Assembly: GCA_943788935.1 (NCBI GenBank)
Contig: CALSSE010000011.1
Location: 1-64,000, forward strand
DNA from: an uncultured bacterium
Lineage (GTDB): Bacteria > Myxococcota_A > Bradymonadia > UBA7976 > VGTA01
Direction: 5' to 3'
Length of the DNA stretch: 64,000 nt
The notes beneath the pieces were generated by a model, which searched no databases, had not been told where the DNA came from, and saw nothing but the letters and a program-made list of their open reading frames with translations. Below, piece by piece: positions 1 to 8,644 of the stretch (positions are counted from its first letter, which is position 1; each line of letters opens with the position of its first letter). Position numbers and translations under genes: made by a program.

Positions 1-2
1 TC

Positions 3-272
3 ACTCAATGCGCTTCTGCTAATAATAAGGGCGCTTGTGTCATGGCGATGGTAGAAGAGGGACAGAATATACATAACTCTCAAGGTCGCTACTCTTGCAA
101 TATCAGTAATCAAACGAATATTACTCGTGAAGGGACAACCTTTGTGATCATCAATCTCAGTTGTACTTACGAAGGCTTTACTCCTATCAACGCTATCTTT
201 CAGATGATCGGAGATGATATGAGTGATGTTCTTAACTTTGAGATCCCTCTCTTTTTTCCAGATGCATGTTAA
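3..272 (+). CDS. C-terminal end of a TadE/pseudopilin-like protein (5' partial)
   Basis: The reading frame is open from the first bases of the window, so the start lies upstream; about 89 codons are visible before the TAA. The visible part contains three or four cysteines and a beta-rich tail ending in FFPDAC. It lies 36 nt before cpaB. TadE/TadF-type minor pseudopilins commonly sit at this edge of Tad loci and end in a small extracytoplasmic domain, which is the basis for the call. The N-terminal hydrophobic helix that would confirm the family is outside the window, so this is mostly positional inference. Confidence 0.45.
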   Translation, partial: TQCASANNKGACVMAMVEEGQNIHNSQGRYSCNISNQTNITREGTTFVIINLSCTYEGFTPINAIFQMIGDDMSDVLNFEIPLFFPDAC

Positions 273-308
273 TCGAAACCACTTGTTCAAGATCGGAGTA
301 AGTCACAC

Positions 309-1235
309 ATGGCTCGAAAGTCTTCAGGCTCACGTTCTTCAGGTATGGGAGCGATCGGTTTTACTCTGATCGCTCTAATATTTACAGGGAGCACCGCTTT
401 TTTTCTAGCTCAAGTCTTAAAAGGGAAGAATATTAACGCGACCCCTATGAAAACAGTGGTAGTCGCTGCCCAAGATATCAAGGCCTCAGAGCACATCAAG
501 CAGGGTGACTTTAAAGAGGTTCGCTTACCTGTAGACTCCATCCCGAATGGGGCTTATAGCTCTGTTAAGCAGCTGTTCCCACCTAGCTCTGAGAAGAACC
601 CTAGAGTACTGGTTAATGCAGTCTATGAGAATGAAGTGATCCTGCCTCAACGCCTCTCAGATCCAAAACGTGGCACTGGTTTTGCCTCTCTGGTCGCCAA
701 AGATTTTAGAGCGCTCTCTCTGGAAGTCGATAGTCGCACGACGAGATCAAACGTGGTCTATCCCGGCGCGAATGTCGATATATTGACGACGATGCGTCGA
801 CAAGAGAAGAGAGACTCAGTGACTCGACTTGTCGTGCAAGGTGTAAAAGTCTTAGCGGTTAATGGGATTACTGATGCCGCTGAACTCGATGAGGTAATGA
901 GGAAAGCCAAGAAACGACCACGAAGAGATGTTTTAACGATTCTAGTGAACCCTGATCAAGGTGAGGCGCTAACGCTTGCTTCCAATGAAGGGAAAATCGA
1001 TGTTCTCCTTCGAAATACTAATGACCTAGGGTCGATTGATACCCAAGGAGTCACCAGTAATGAGCTGACCACTACCGTTGAAGAAGAGGCGACAGAGCCC
1101 AAGGCTAAAGGTAAAAAGAAGAAGTCACGCTCTCGCTCAGCGAGAAATAGGTTCCGTCGTAGTGCTCAGCCGAAGAATCGTCAACGAAATAGACGTGGAC
1201 GCGGTAGCCCTTCAACAACAACTATTGAGTTTTAA
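309..1235 (+). CDS. cpaB: Flp pilus assembly protein CpaB/RcpC
   Basis: This is the Tad-pilus periplasmic assembly protein that works with the secretin. Residues about 16-38 form one membrane anchor (GFTLIALIFTGSTAFFLA). A SAF domain follows at about 46-115 (VVVAAQDIKASEHIKQGDF) and the RcpC-type domain at about 135-240, ending in the typical LTILVNPDQGEALTLA stretch. The order cpaB-cpaC-tadZ-cpaF downstream is the standard Tad order. An oddity is the last about 50 residues, a very Lys/Arg-rich, probably disordered tail that CpaB proteins usually lack. The start ATG at 309 lies a short distance after the preceding stop. Confidence 0.93.
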   Translation: MARKSSGSRSSGMGAIGFTLIALIFTGSTAFFLAQVLKGKNINATPMKTVVVAAQDIKASEHIKQGDFKEVRLPVDSIPNGAYSSVKQLFPPSSEKNPRVLVNAVYENEVILPQRLSDPKRGTGFASLVAKDFRALSLEVDSRTTRSNVVYPGANVDILTTMRRQEKRDSVTRLVVQGVKVLAVNGITDAAELDEVMRKAKKRPRRDVLTILVNPDQGEALTLASNEGKIDVLLRNTNDLGSIDTQGVTSNELTTTVEEEATEPKAKGKKKKSRSRSARNRFRRSAQPKNRQRNRRGRGSPSTTTIEF

Positions 1236-1274
1236 GTAATACTCAATAACTCTTGGTAATACTCAATAATTCTT
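1223..1274. repeat. 19-bp tandem duplication with a small inverted repeat at the cpaB stop
   Basis: GTAATACTCAATAACTCTT at 1236-1254 is repeated with one change at 1256-1274. The segment TATTGAGT at 1223-1230, inside the last codons of cpaB, is complementary to ACTCAATA at 1241-1248, so an 8-bp stem could form across the stop codon. The duplication offers a second copy of the right arm. It may act as an attenuating or mRNA-end structure, but nothing else supports a function. Confidence 0.5.
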
Positions 1275-1321
1275 CACTGTACCGTCAGGTCATAGATCAC
1301 AGTCAGTTAGGCAGGTTTTGA

Positions 1322-2806
1322 ATGGATCGCCAAAGCAAATGGTTTGAGAGCGCTCTTCAAGTACATCACTCTAGAGAGGTACGAATCTTCTCGACCTTCT
1401 TACAGATGCTCTCTGTCATACTCCTGTCCTACTCTTCACCCGCATGGGCGCAGAGATTTGATCCATCGAGGGTTATCGAGGTCTCTTTAGGAGGATCGAC
1501 GATCCTTAATTTAACTGCTAAGCGAGTGACATTAACCGACCCGAGTATCGCGGAGATCACTAAACCCTCTGAGAGCATTCTCCTCATCGGTCGTAAAGTG
1601 GGCGAGACTAATCTCGTCGCCATCACTGAGAGCGGTAGTGAGACCTATCTCATCAAGGTCAGTCTCCCCGCCTTAGCGATTCAGAGTGAGATTGTCTCTC
1701 TATTTCCTAATGAACGGGATGTGAGAACGAAAGCGGTTGGTGGCGCATTAGTTTTAGAGGGGACGGTGAGCACGATTCAGGTGATCAACCAGATGGAAGA
1801 GGTCGCGAGAGGTTATCTACTGAGCCCCTCAATCGTCTCTTTGGGCGTTAAGCCAAACGTCATTAATCTATTGACGGTCCGCTCTCCTCAGCAAGTTCAG
1901 ATCGATGTCTCCTTCGCTGAAGTGAACCGGTCTTCGCTTCGTGAAATCGGCGCGCTCTTAAAGGGAGGCAGAGGGACAAACTTTAGCTTCAGGGGAGTGG
2001 GAGGAACAACGAGCGCGACCGGTGTTAGCTTTGGAGAGGTCTTCCTCAACCCAGATCCCGGTGGCAGCTTGCCTATTCCTCTTGACATGACCCTCAAGGT
2101 GCTCACCGAGCACTCTCTATCGAGGACGCTTGCTAAGCCAACTTTGGTCGCGATGAGCGGTGAGAAAGCGACCTTTCTCGCCGGTGGAGAGATGCCTGTA
2201 CCGATCGTGTCCGGGTTTGGTCAGCCGAGTATCGAATACAAGAAATTTGGGATTCTACTCGACTTCAGCCCGATTGTCTTGGGAGACCGAACGATTGAGC
2301 TCAACACGACCATGTCGGTGAGCGTCTTAGATAAGAGTCAGGGCTTGACGATCAGTGGAGCCGATGTTCCATTATTCAAGACTCGCTCTAGTGGGACGAC
2401 GGTTCGCTTGCAACATGGTCAAAGTTTCGCGATCGCAGGACTATTGCAAGACCAACTTGAGAATGTGAAGAGATCAGTACCAGGGTTAGGGGATATTCCC
2501 ATATTAGGAATGCTCTTTAATAGCCGTGCTTTTGAGCGTAATGAGACTGAGCTAGTAGTCGTGATCACCGCTCGATTAGTCAGCCCATTAAACGGGGCGA
2601 GCATGCCTCCTCTGCCCGGTAAAGAGAGCCGTGACCCTAATGATTTAGGCGTCTTTCTCATGAATGCTTTTGAGGAGAGTACGCCTCCTAAAACATCTCA
2701 GTCACGGGGTCTCCCTAATAAACAGCGTAGAATCACTGATTCGAGCTCATCGCCTAGCTCAGAGACGAACTCATATGTCTTTGGCTCATTAGGTTATTGG
2801 AGATAA
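1322..2806 (+). CDS. cpaC: Tad pilus outer-membrane secretin CpaC/RcpA
   Basis: This forms the outer-membrane pore through which the Flp pilus passes. An N-terminal secretory signal with a long n-region ends near SSPAWAQ (residue about 44). The pilus-formation N-terminal domain and a BON-like segment occupy about 48-180 and the secretin domain about 195-425. The hallmark VPGLGDIPILGMLFNS segment near the barrel end and the final LVVVITARLVSP strand are both present. ATG 1322 has an AGG about 8 nt upstream. The last 60 residues are polar and Ser-rich. Ten nt separate it from tadZ, whose AAGGAGG ribosome site overlaps this gene's stop codon. Confidence 0.95.
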   Translation: MDRQSKWFESALQVHHSREVRIFSTFLQMLSVILLSYSSPAWAQRFDPSRVIEVSLGGSTILNLTAKRVTLTDPSIAEITKPSESILLIGRKVGETNLVAITESGSETYLIKVSLPALAIQSEIVSLFPNERDVRTKAVGGALVLEGTVSTIQVINQMEEVARGYLLSPSIVSLGVKPNVINLLTVRSPQQVQIDVSFAEVNRSSLREIGALLKGGRGTNFSFRGVGGTTSATGVSFGEVFLNPDPGGSLPIPLDMTLKVLTEHSLSRTLAKPTLVAMSGEKATFLAGGEMPVPIVSGFGQPSIEYKKFGILLDFSPIVLGDRTIELNTTMSVSVLDKSQGLTISGADVPLFKTRSSGTTVRLQHGQSFAIAGLLQDQLENVKRSVPGLGDIPILGMLFNSRAFERNETELVVVITARLVSPLNGASMPPLPGKESRDPNDLGVFLMNAFEESTPPKTSQSRGLPNKQRRITDSSSSPSSETNSYVFGSLGYWR

Positions 2807-2815
2807 GGAGGGGCC

Positions 2816-4093
2816 ATGAGCGGTGATAAGAAAAGTATGAAGCCACCCACGATTAATTTGGGAACTTTTAAGCCGCCTCAAGGAGTTAAAGCTCCCCAAA
2901 GACCTTCATTTTATTCGGAAGAGTCAACGATGATCACCTCTCTGAGTGATCTCGAGAAGGAGAAAATATCTAGAGGAGACCTCTCGCCTAGCTCGTTAAA
3001 TAGACGAGACTCTACCTCGCCTTCTCTACAGCCCGTAGCCTCTCTACAATCCGCGGCCTCTTTTGTCCCTCCTCCATTGCAAACAGACGCGCCATTGAGT
3101 GGTCCCTCTTATAAGCATCAAGAAGAAGAAGTCTTACCTGATATCAACTTAGAAGACGCCTTTGAGGGGACGAGCAAGATCAGCCCCGAAGATTTGAAAA
3201 TTATGGAAGAGGGGGGGCTCTTCGATGTCCCCAATAAGGGCAATGAAGGCTCTAATCAACTAGCCTCTCCTTCGCTCTCTCCTCCATTGTCCATTCAGGA
3301 GGAAAACCCTCCTGTCAACGTCGTTGCTGTCTTTAATGCTCGAGGCGGAGTTGGCGCGACGACACTAGCAGTCAATTTAGCAGGGGCAGCGCAGGCTTTT
3401 GGGCAACATGTCGCTTTAATAGATTTGGATCTACAGCTAGGAGCGGTAACCTCCATGCTCGATGGAAAACCACTTGAGCGGAGCCTCGCAGAGCTTCTTA
3501 TGGAAGCTACAGAGTCAGTCGATCAGAGCATTAAATCAGCGATCGATGAGCGATGTGGCATTAATATAATCGCTCAAGAGGGTCGAATCGGGGAGATCGG
3601 GATGGTGACGCCAGATCGACTACCAACCTTCATTGGGGCGGTCAAAGCCCAACACGGCTTTGTGATTATCGATGGACTTCGAAGTTTTAGCGATCACGCG
3701 GTGACCGCTTTAGACTCAGCGGATGTCATCCTCTTAGTGATCACTCAAGATATCCCAGCCCTGCGATCAGCTAAGCATGTATTATCTCTCTTTAAAAAAC
3801 TCGGCTATTCCTCATATAAAGTGCGCCTGGTACTGAATCGTCATAATCATAAGAGCACTTTGAGCGTCGCTGAAATCGAAGAGCGTCTCGACCATAGCGT
3901 TTATGAGACCTTAGAGAATAGCTTCCCCTTCGTGTCTAGTCTGATCGAAGAGGGACGCTTGGCTCGTGATGTCAACTTGAAGCATAAAGTGACGAGAGGC
4001 TTTGATCGGCTCGCTAGTCGTCTCTTGGGGATCGAGGTCGCTGAGACTAAAGGGTTCTTCTCTAGTCTCTTTTCAAGAGGTAGGAGTTCATAA
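2816..4093 (+). CDS. tadZ: Pilus assembly ATPase-like localisation protein TadZ/CpaE
   Basis: A MinD/ParA-type P-loop protein that places the Tad machine at its cellular site. Residues 1-155 are Pro/Ser-rich and look disordered; they replace the receiver-like domain usual in TadZ. The ATPase domain begins at about 160 with NARGGVGATTLAVNLAGAA, a deviant Walker A lacking the second Lys, as is common in TadZ. The LIDLDLQLGAVTSML switch segment follows. An AAGGAGG site 4 nt before the ATG gives a strong start. The stop overlaps the start of cpaF by 1 nt, so the two are probably translationally coupled. Confidence 0.92.
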   Translation: MSGDKKSMKPPTINLGTFKPPQGVKAPQRPSFYSEESTMITSLSDLEKEKISRGDLSPSSLNRRDSTSPSLQPVASLQSAASFVPPPLQTDAPLSGPSYKHQEEEVLPDINLEDAFEGTSKISPEDLKIMEEGGLFDVPNKGNEGSNQLASPSLSPPLSIQEENPPVNVVAVFNARGGVGATTLAVNLAGAAQAFGQHVALIDLDLQLGAVTSMLDGKPLERSLAELLMEATESVDQSIKSAIDERCGINIIAQEGRIGEIGMVTPDRLPTFIGAVKAQHGFVIIDGLRSFSDHAVTALDSADVILLVITQDIPALRSAKHVLSLFKKLGYSSYKVRLVLNRHNHKSTLSVAEIEERLDHSVYETLENSFPFVSSLIEEGRLARDVNLKHKVTRGFDRLASRLLGIEVAETKGFFSSLFSRGRSS

Positions 4094-5379
4094 TGCAGAC
4101 GATCAGCTCTCGTTTATCAGGACAGAGTGGTGTTAATACTCGTGATCTTGATGAGGTTAGGAAACTTCTTCATCAACAGGTTATCGATCGACTCGACCTC
4201 TCTCAAGCGGCGACTCTGACCAATGATCAACTCTCGAGTAGGCTCAAAGATATTATTGATCGCGCCGTCAAAGCTGAGGGGCTCAACCTCTCGATCACTG
4301 AGCGTGAAGAGATGGTTATTAGTCTTATTCATGAGATCACAGGGTTGGGCCCCTTAGAGACGATCATGGGTGATGCTGCCGTTAGCGATATATTAGTGAA
4401 TGGACCTGACACTATATTCGTGGAGCGACATGGACGTTTAGAGCGAGTCAACGCCCGCTTCAGAGATAACGAACACCTCGTGAATATTATCACTCGGATC
4501 GTTGGTAGAGTAGGGAGAAGAATCGATGAGAGCTCTCCGATGGTCGATGCTCGTCTCGCAGATGGTTCACGCGTGAACGCGATTATCCCGCCACTCGCCC
4601 TCGACGGTGCGGCGCTCTCTATTCGTCGATTTGGAACGAAGGCGCTCAGCCATGATGACCTCGTCCGCTTTGGGGCTTTGAGCCCCGAGATGATGAATTA
4701 TCTGAAACTAGCGGTCATCTCCAAGTGTAATATCCTCATAAGCGGAGGAACAGGAGCGGGTAAAACGACCCTCTTAAACGCGCTCAGTAACTTTATCCCC
4801 TCTACAGAGCGTATTATTACTTTAGAGGACTCTGCTGAGCTGAGATTACAACAGCCTCACATTGTCCGACTAGAGAGCAGACCTCCCAATATCGAAGGGA
4901 GAGGAGCGATCTATATTGGAGACTTAATGAAAAATGCGCTCCGTATGCGCCCGGATCGTATTGTCGTTGGTGAGGTTCGCGGTGGGGAAGCGCTAGATAT
5001 GTTACAAGCGATGAACACTGGTCATGAGGGGTCTATGGGAACGCTACACGCTAATACGCCTGACGATGCCTTACAACGGTTGACGACGATGATTACCATG
5101 TCAGGAGTGAAGTTAGATGCTGAGTCATTAAAGCAGATCATCTCTCGGTCATTGCATGTCATTATTCAAGCGAGTCGCCTCCCTGATGGCCAGCGTAAAA
5201 TAACAAGTATCACCGAGGTTCTCGATGCTCATGGAAACGACATCTCTATTAATGAAGTCTTCGCTTACAAACGACAAGGGATGGATGATGATGGGAAGAT
5301 CATGGGGGATCACGCGTACGTTAATGAGAGTAAAATGCTTGAGCGTTTCTATCAATCTGGCGCTTTATCACGCTCTTAG
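4093..5379 (+). CDS. cpaF: Tad pilus secretion ATPase CpaF/TadA
   Basis: This is the hexameric type II/IV secretion-family ATPase that powers Flp pilus extension and retraction on the cytoplasmic face. The N-terminal domain (about 1-170) is the CpaF type. The Walker A is [17 protein letters not shown] at about 215-232, the Asp-box region is about [20 protein letters not shown], and the Walker B is [13 protein letters not shown] with the His-box [12 protein letters not shown] after it. Its length of 428 residues is usual for the family. The start overlaps the tadZ stop by one base and has AGGAG six nt upstream. Confidence 0.97.
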   Translation: MQTISSRLSGQSGVNTRDLDEVRKLLHQQVIDRLDLSQAATLTNDQLSSRLKDIIDRAVKAEGLNLSITEREEMVISLIHEITGLGPLETIMGDAAVSDILVNGPDTIFVERHGRLERVNARFRDNEHLVNIITRIVGRVGRRIDESSPMVDARLADGSRVNAIIPPLALDGAALSIRRFGTKALSHDDLVRFGALSPEMMNYLKLAVISKCNILISGGTGAGKTTLLNALSNFIPSTERIITLEDSAELRLQQPHIVRLESRPPNIEGRGAIYIGDLMKNALRMRPDRIVVGEVRGGEALDMLQAMNTGHEGSMGTLHANTPDDALQRLTTMITMSGVKLDAESLKQIISRSLHVIIQASRLPDGQRKITSITEVLDAHGNDISINEVFAYKRQGMDDDGKIMGDHAYVNESKMLERFYQSGALSRS

Positions 5380-5402
5380 TTCACTCTACTGAGGCTATCT
5401 AT

Positions 5403-6335
5403 ATGAACTATATCACTCTCTTGGTTCTCCTCACCTCTCTGAGCGTGTTCTTTATATTGCAAGCGATATACTGGGTATTTAAAGCGCGTCGAGAGAAACG
5501 AGCCGCTTTATTGGATCAGCGCTTGGGACGAGCGATCGATGATCAAGAGTCCGATGGTCTTATCCGTGACGAAATCGAGGGTAGTTGGGCGGTACGCATC
5601 TCAATATTAATGCGGGCGGCTGGTGAGACAGGGGATGTCAATATGTTCATCCAAAAGTGTCTCATTTATGGAAGCGTGTTGTTTTTATGTGGCTTGGTGA
5701 CTACAGGCGAGATCGGGATGGCGGTGGTCGCTAGCTTGATCGGAGCTTATTTGCCTTACCTAGGGCTTATCAGTAAAAGAGACAAGAGGATTGATCAGAT
5801 TGAGCAGCAGTTACCTGAAGCCCTAGAGATGATGATTATCTCCTTGAGAGCGGGTCAGTCTCTAGAGCAGACAATTTCCTTGAACGCGCGAGAGCTCCCT
5901 TCTCCGATCTGCGACGAATTTGCCCAAATCTCAGAGGAGGTTCGATTGGGGATCTCCATGGATGAAGCGATGAAGTCGATGACTAGTCGTTTGTCCAACG
6001 CCCGTACCGTGAGAAGTTTTGTGGTATCGGTCCTCGTATTGAGACAAACAGGAGGTAATCTGATCGAGGTTCTAGAATCGATCATTGATACTATGCGTAT
6101 GCAGGCTAGATATGAACATAAACTCAAATCTATGACCTCCGAGAGTCGGTCTAACGCTAGGACTTTGGGCGCTCTACCACCGATGTTTGTGATCATCTCA
6201 ATGTTGATCAATCCAGGTTATGTAAGCCAAGTAGGAGGCTCACCTCTAGGACGAGTAATGATGCTGATCGCCCTTGTCCTCTACGTTCTTGGATTTGTGT
6301 GGATCAATCGTTTAGTCAATCCCAATCGGCAGTGA
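5403..6335 (+). CDS. tadB: Tad pilus inner-membrane platform protein TadB
   Basis: One of the two GspF-family platform proteins on which the Flp pilus is built. It has an N-terminal TM helix at about 3-25, a central pair at about 80-120, the GspF/T2SF domain around LPEALEMMIISLRAGQSLEQ, and a C-terminal pair of TM helices. GAGG lies 8 nt before the ATG. It sits directly between cpaF and tadC as in other Tad loci. Confidence 0.94.
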   Translation: MNYITLLVLLTSLSVFFILQAIYWVFKARREKRAALLDQRLGRAIDDQESDGLIRDEIEGSWAVRISILMRAAGETGDVNMFIQKCLIYGSVLFLCGLVTTGEIGMAVVASLIGAYLPYLGLISKRDKRIDQIEQQLPEALEMMIISLRAGQSLEQTISLNARELPSPICDEFAQISEEVRLGISMDEAMKSMTSRLSNARTVRSFVVSVLVLRQTGGNLIEVLESIIDTMRMQARYEHKLKSMTSESRSNARTLGALPPMFVIISMLINPGYVSQVGGSPLGRVMMLIALVLYVLGFVWINRLVNPNRQ

Positions 6336-6347
6336 AAGAGAGCTCCT

Positions 6348-7307
6348 ATGGTTAGCATCGACTTGGCAAACACCAATCATCTAGCGCTGATGGTGAGCGT
6401 TTTTGGTATGATCGTCACTCTTCACCTTGCGATCAGATCTGTTTATAAGAGTCGGGCGAATCGCTCAACAGAGGAGGAACGACTAGAGGATGAGGCTTAT
6501 AATCCATATGATTTGAGTAATATACCTCTCAGCGCTCAAGACGCTCATTCTAATCTCGCTCTGATGAACCGCTTAAAACCTTTAGCACAGCTATTACAAC
6601 CGACAGAGCTCAAAGAGTTGAACTTACTCAAGACTAGATTAAGCTATGCGGGGATGCGTCGGGCAGAGAATTTTGAGCTATTCAACTCCGTTAGAGCAGG
6701 ACTTCTGTTAATCTCCTTGATGATACTCGCGGTGGTCGCCACTCTAAACCCGATGACTCAAGGTCTATTGATGAGCTTAGTCTTTGCTTTCGCAGGCGCA
6801 TATTACTTACCGATCTTGTGGCTCAACTCAAAAGTAAACACTCGTCAAGAAGCGATTCAGAGATCATTACCGCCTACTCTAGACCTGCTCGTAACTTGTA
6901 TGGAAGCGGGACTTAACCTAGAGGGAGCTCTCGATCGGGTATCACAAGAGATGTCAATGAGTGATCCAGAGCTTTCAGAAGAGTTTCGAGTGATCATACG
7001 AGAGCTCAACGCCGGTCTCAGCGTGAGTGGTGCTTTTAAAAAATTTGCTGAGCGTGTTCGAGGCGATGATCTCAAGAATCTATGTAATGTAATTATTCAA
7101 TCGGTGACTTTAGGCTCATCTCTAGGGAGAGCGCTGCGAGAATATTCAGCGACCGCTCGGAGACGTCGTGAATTCAGATTAGAGGAAGAGGCGGGGAAAG
7201 TTGCCGCTAAACTCACCCTTCCGCTCACTATTTGTTTACTCCCCTCCTCTATGATTGCTATGCTCGCGCCAGCGATCGTGACGATCTCTAGTGCGCTTGG
7301 TAAGTGA
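6348..7307 (+). CDS. tadC: Tad pilus inner-membrane platform protein TadC
   Basis: The second GspF-family platform subunit, thought to pair with TadB. It has an N-terminal TM helix (about 10-30), a central hydrophobic pair (about 120-165) and the T2SF domain at about 175-300 with LPPTLDLLVTCMEAGLNLEG. It ends in a hydrophobic helix. Twelve nt separate it from tadB, and the next gene's ATG begins five nt after this stop. Confidence 0.94.
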   Translation: MVSIDLANTNHLALMVSVFGMIVTLHLAIRSVYKSRANRSTEEERLEDEAYNPYDLSNIPLSAQDAHSNLALMNRLKPLAQLLQPTELKELNLLKTRLSYAGMRRAENFELFNSVRAGLLLISLMILAVVATLNPMTQGLLMSLVFAFAGAYYLPILWLNSKVNTRQEAIQRSLPPTLDLLVTCMEAGLNLEGALDRVSQEMSMSDPELSEEFRVIIRELNAGLSVSGAFKKFAERVRGDDLKNLCNVIIQSVTLGSSLGRALREYSATARRRREFRLEEEAGKVAAKLTLPLTICLLPSSMIAMLAPAIVTISSALGK

Positions 7308-7311
7308 GCTG

Positions 7312-8115
7312 ATGAGAGACTGTAGAGGCTCTCTCATTTTAGCTTCATCTATATGTATATTCACGATGATCAACCTCGGTTGTGGAGGGGTTGATACTGC
7401 TTCTATTGGCTCAGAGGCGCTTCGCCAACAAAGCGCTGGACAGCTTGAGGAAGACCTCGTGGAGCTCTTCGTTAGCTCCCGGTCTTTTGATGCTGCGAGC
7501 CCGTTAGCCCAAAAACTCTATCGTGATCATCCTTCTGAGGCTCGACCGGCCTATTTGATCGGAGTGATTCTCCGTGAAAAGGGAGTATACGAAGAGGCTG
7601 AGCGGTTTTTTCTAGAGGCCCTCTCTAAAGATCATGCTCATAGCGATGCTTATGACGCTCTAGGGATTCTCTATGGGATACGCGGTCAGATCGATCAAGC
7701 GCTTAAAGCTCATAAGAAGGCCACAGATCTTAAGCCCAAGATAGCAAAATACTGGCATAATTATGGATTTGCTTTGTGTCTCGCACAGAAGTTTAAAGAG
7801 GCGATTAAGGCTTTTCAACGGTCATTAAGTTTAGCGCCCGAACAAGAGCGAACCTTTGTGAGTCTCGCCTTCGCTTTTGGTGCCCTCGGTGACTATCAAG
7901 AGATGAGGCGTTATCTATCTCAGGTTTTGACGACCGCTCAAGTAGAATTTAACCTCGGAGTAGTCAGAGAAAAGAGAGGGGAGAGAGAGGTCGCTCTCGC
8001 TCATTATAGACGAGCTCTCTCTCTCCATCAAAACTTTGAGCTCGCTCGAGAATCGATTGGTCGATTAGAGAGAGAGCTGACCCCTTCTACAAACAGACTA
8101 CCCAAGACTCATTGA
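7312..8115 (+). CDS. tadD: TPR-repeat lipoprotein, TadD-like
   Basis: A tetratricopeptide-repeat protein of the kind that closes Tad operons; TadD is thought to be an outer-membrane-associated pilotin-like helper. The signal segment ends in NLGCGG, giving a possible lipidated Cys at about residue 23. Four or more TPR units follow (for example DAYDALGILYGIRGQIDQAL and IAKYWHNYGFALCLAQ). I chose ATG 7312 because it follows the tadC stop; an in-frame GTG at 7291 would overlap tadC and add seven residues. The lipobox is not ideal, so lipidation is inferred. Confidence 0.8.
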   Translation: MRDCRGSLILASSICIFTMINLGCGGVDTASIGSEALRQQSAGQLEEDLVELFVSSRSFDAASPLAQKLYRDHPSEARPAYLIGVILREKGVYEEAERFFLEALSKDHAHSDAYDALGILYGIRGQIDQALKAHKKATDLKPKIAKYWHNYGFALCLAQKFKEAIKAFQRSLSLAPEQERTFVSLAFAFGALGDYQEMRRYLSQVLTTAQVEFNLGVVREKRGEREVALAHYRRALSLHQNFELARESIGRLERELTPSTNRLPKTH

Positions 8116-8292
8116 CCTGAGAAACCTTGACTTGAGACACATGGATGCTTGAAGTATTTTTTAAGAGCTCTAATAGAAATAATAAATAATCACATGACAT
8201 GAACTGCTGACTTAGCTAACTTATTGGTAAGTGTGTTTATGTTCTTATAAATAGGAAAATATATATCTCCTTAAGTCAAGAATTGAGTCTCT

Positions 8293-8571
8293 ATGCGTCT
8301 TATAAGTCTGATCTTGATCCTCGTCGCTGCTTCACTTAGCTTTGGTTGCGCTCAGAGAGAGAGCCTCAGCCCTCAATATGGTAAGTCTTATCAGCAGATT
8401 TTTTATCTTCAGGGAACCGCCCCTCCTGTTCAGCTAGCGCCGACAACTGCTGAAGATGCTAAGCGGATTACTGAATCACGAAATCGGCGATCCAATGGAT
8501 CTAAGTCAAGTAACTCAAAGAGCTCTGCTTTTAGTGGAGGAGGGACTACCTCAAACTTTGGTCTACAGTGA
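8293..8571 (+). CDS. Small putative lipoprotein in the Tad locus
   Basis: A 92-residue protein with an N-terminal hydrophobic segment MRLISLILILVAASLSFGC that looks like a lipoprotein signal. A Ser/Asn/Gly-rich tail follows with no recognised domain. It has the same strand and context as the pilus genes, about 180 nt after the TPR gene and 70 nt before the vWA gene. The ribosome site is weak. The family is not recognised; an envelope accessory of the pilus is the simplest guess. Confidence 0.6.
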   Translation: MRLISLILILVAASLSFGCAQRESLSPQYGKSYQQIFYLQGTAPPVQLAPTTAEDAKRITESRNRRSNGSKSSNSKSSAFSGGGTTSNFGLQ

Positions 8572-8644
8572 AACACATTTCTCTCACCTTTGTCCTAACC
8601 TTCAATAGCCATATTATATGACTAACAGTATTTAAGGAGCGCTT

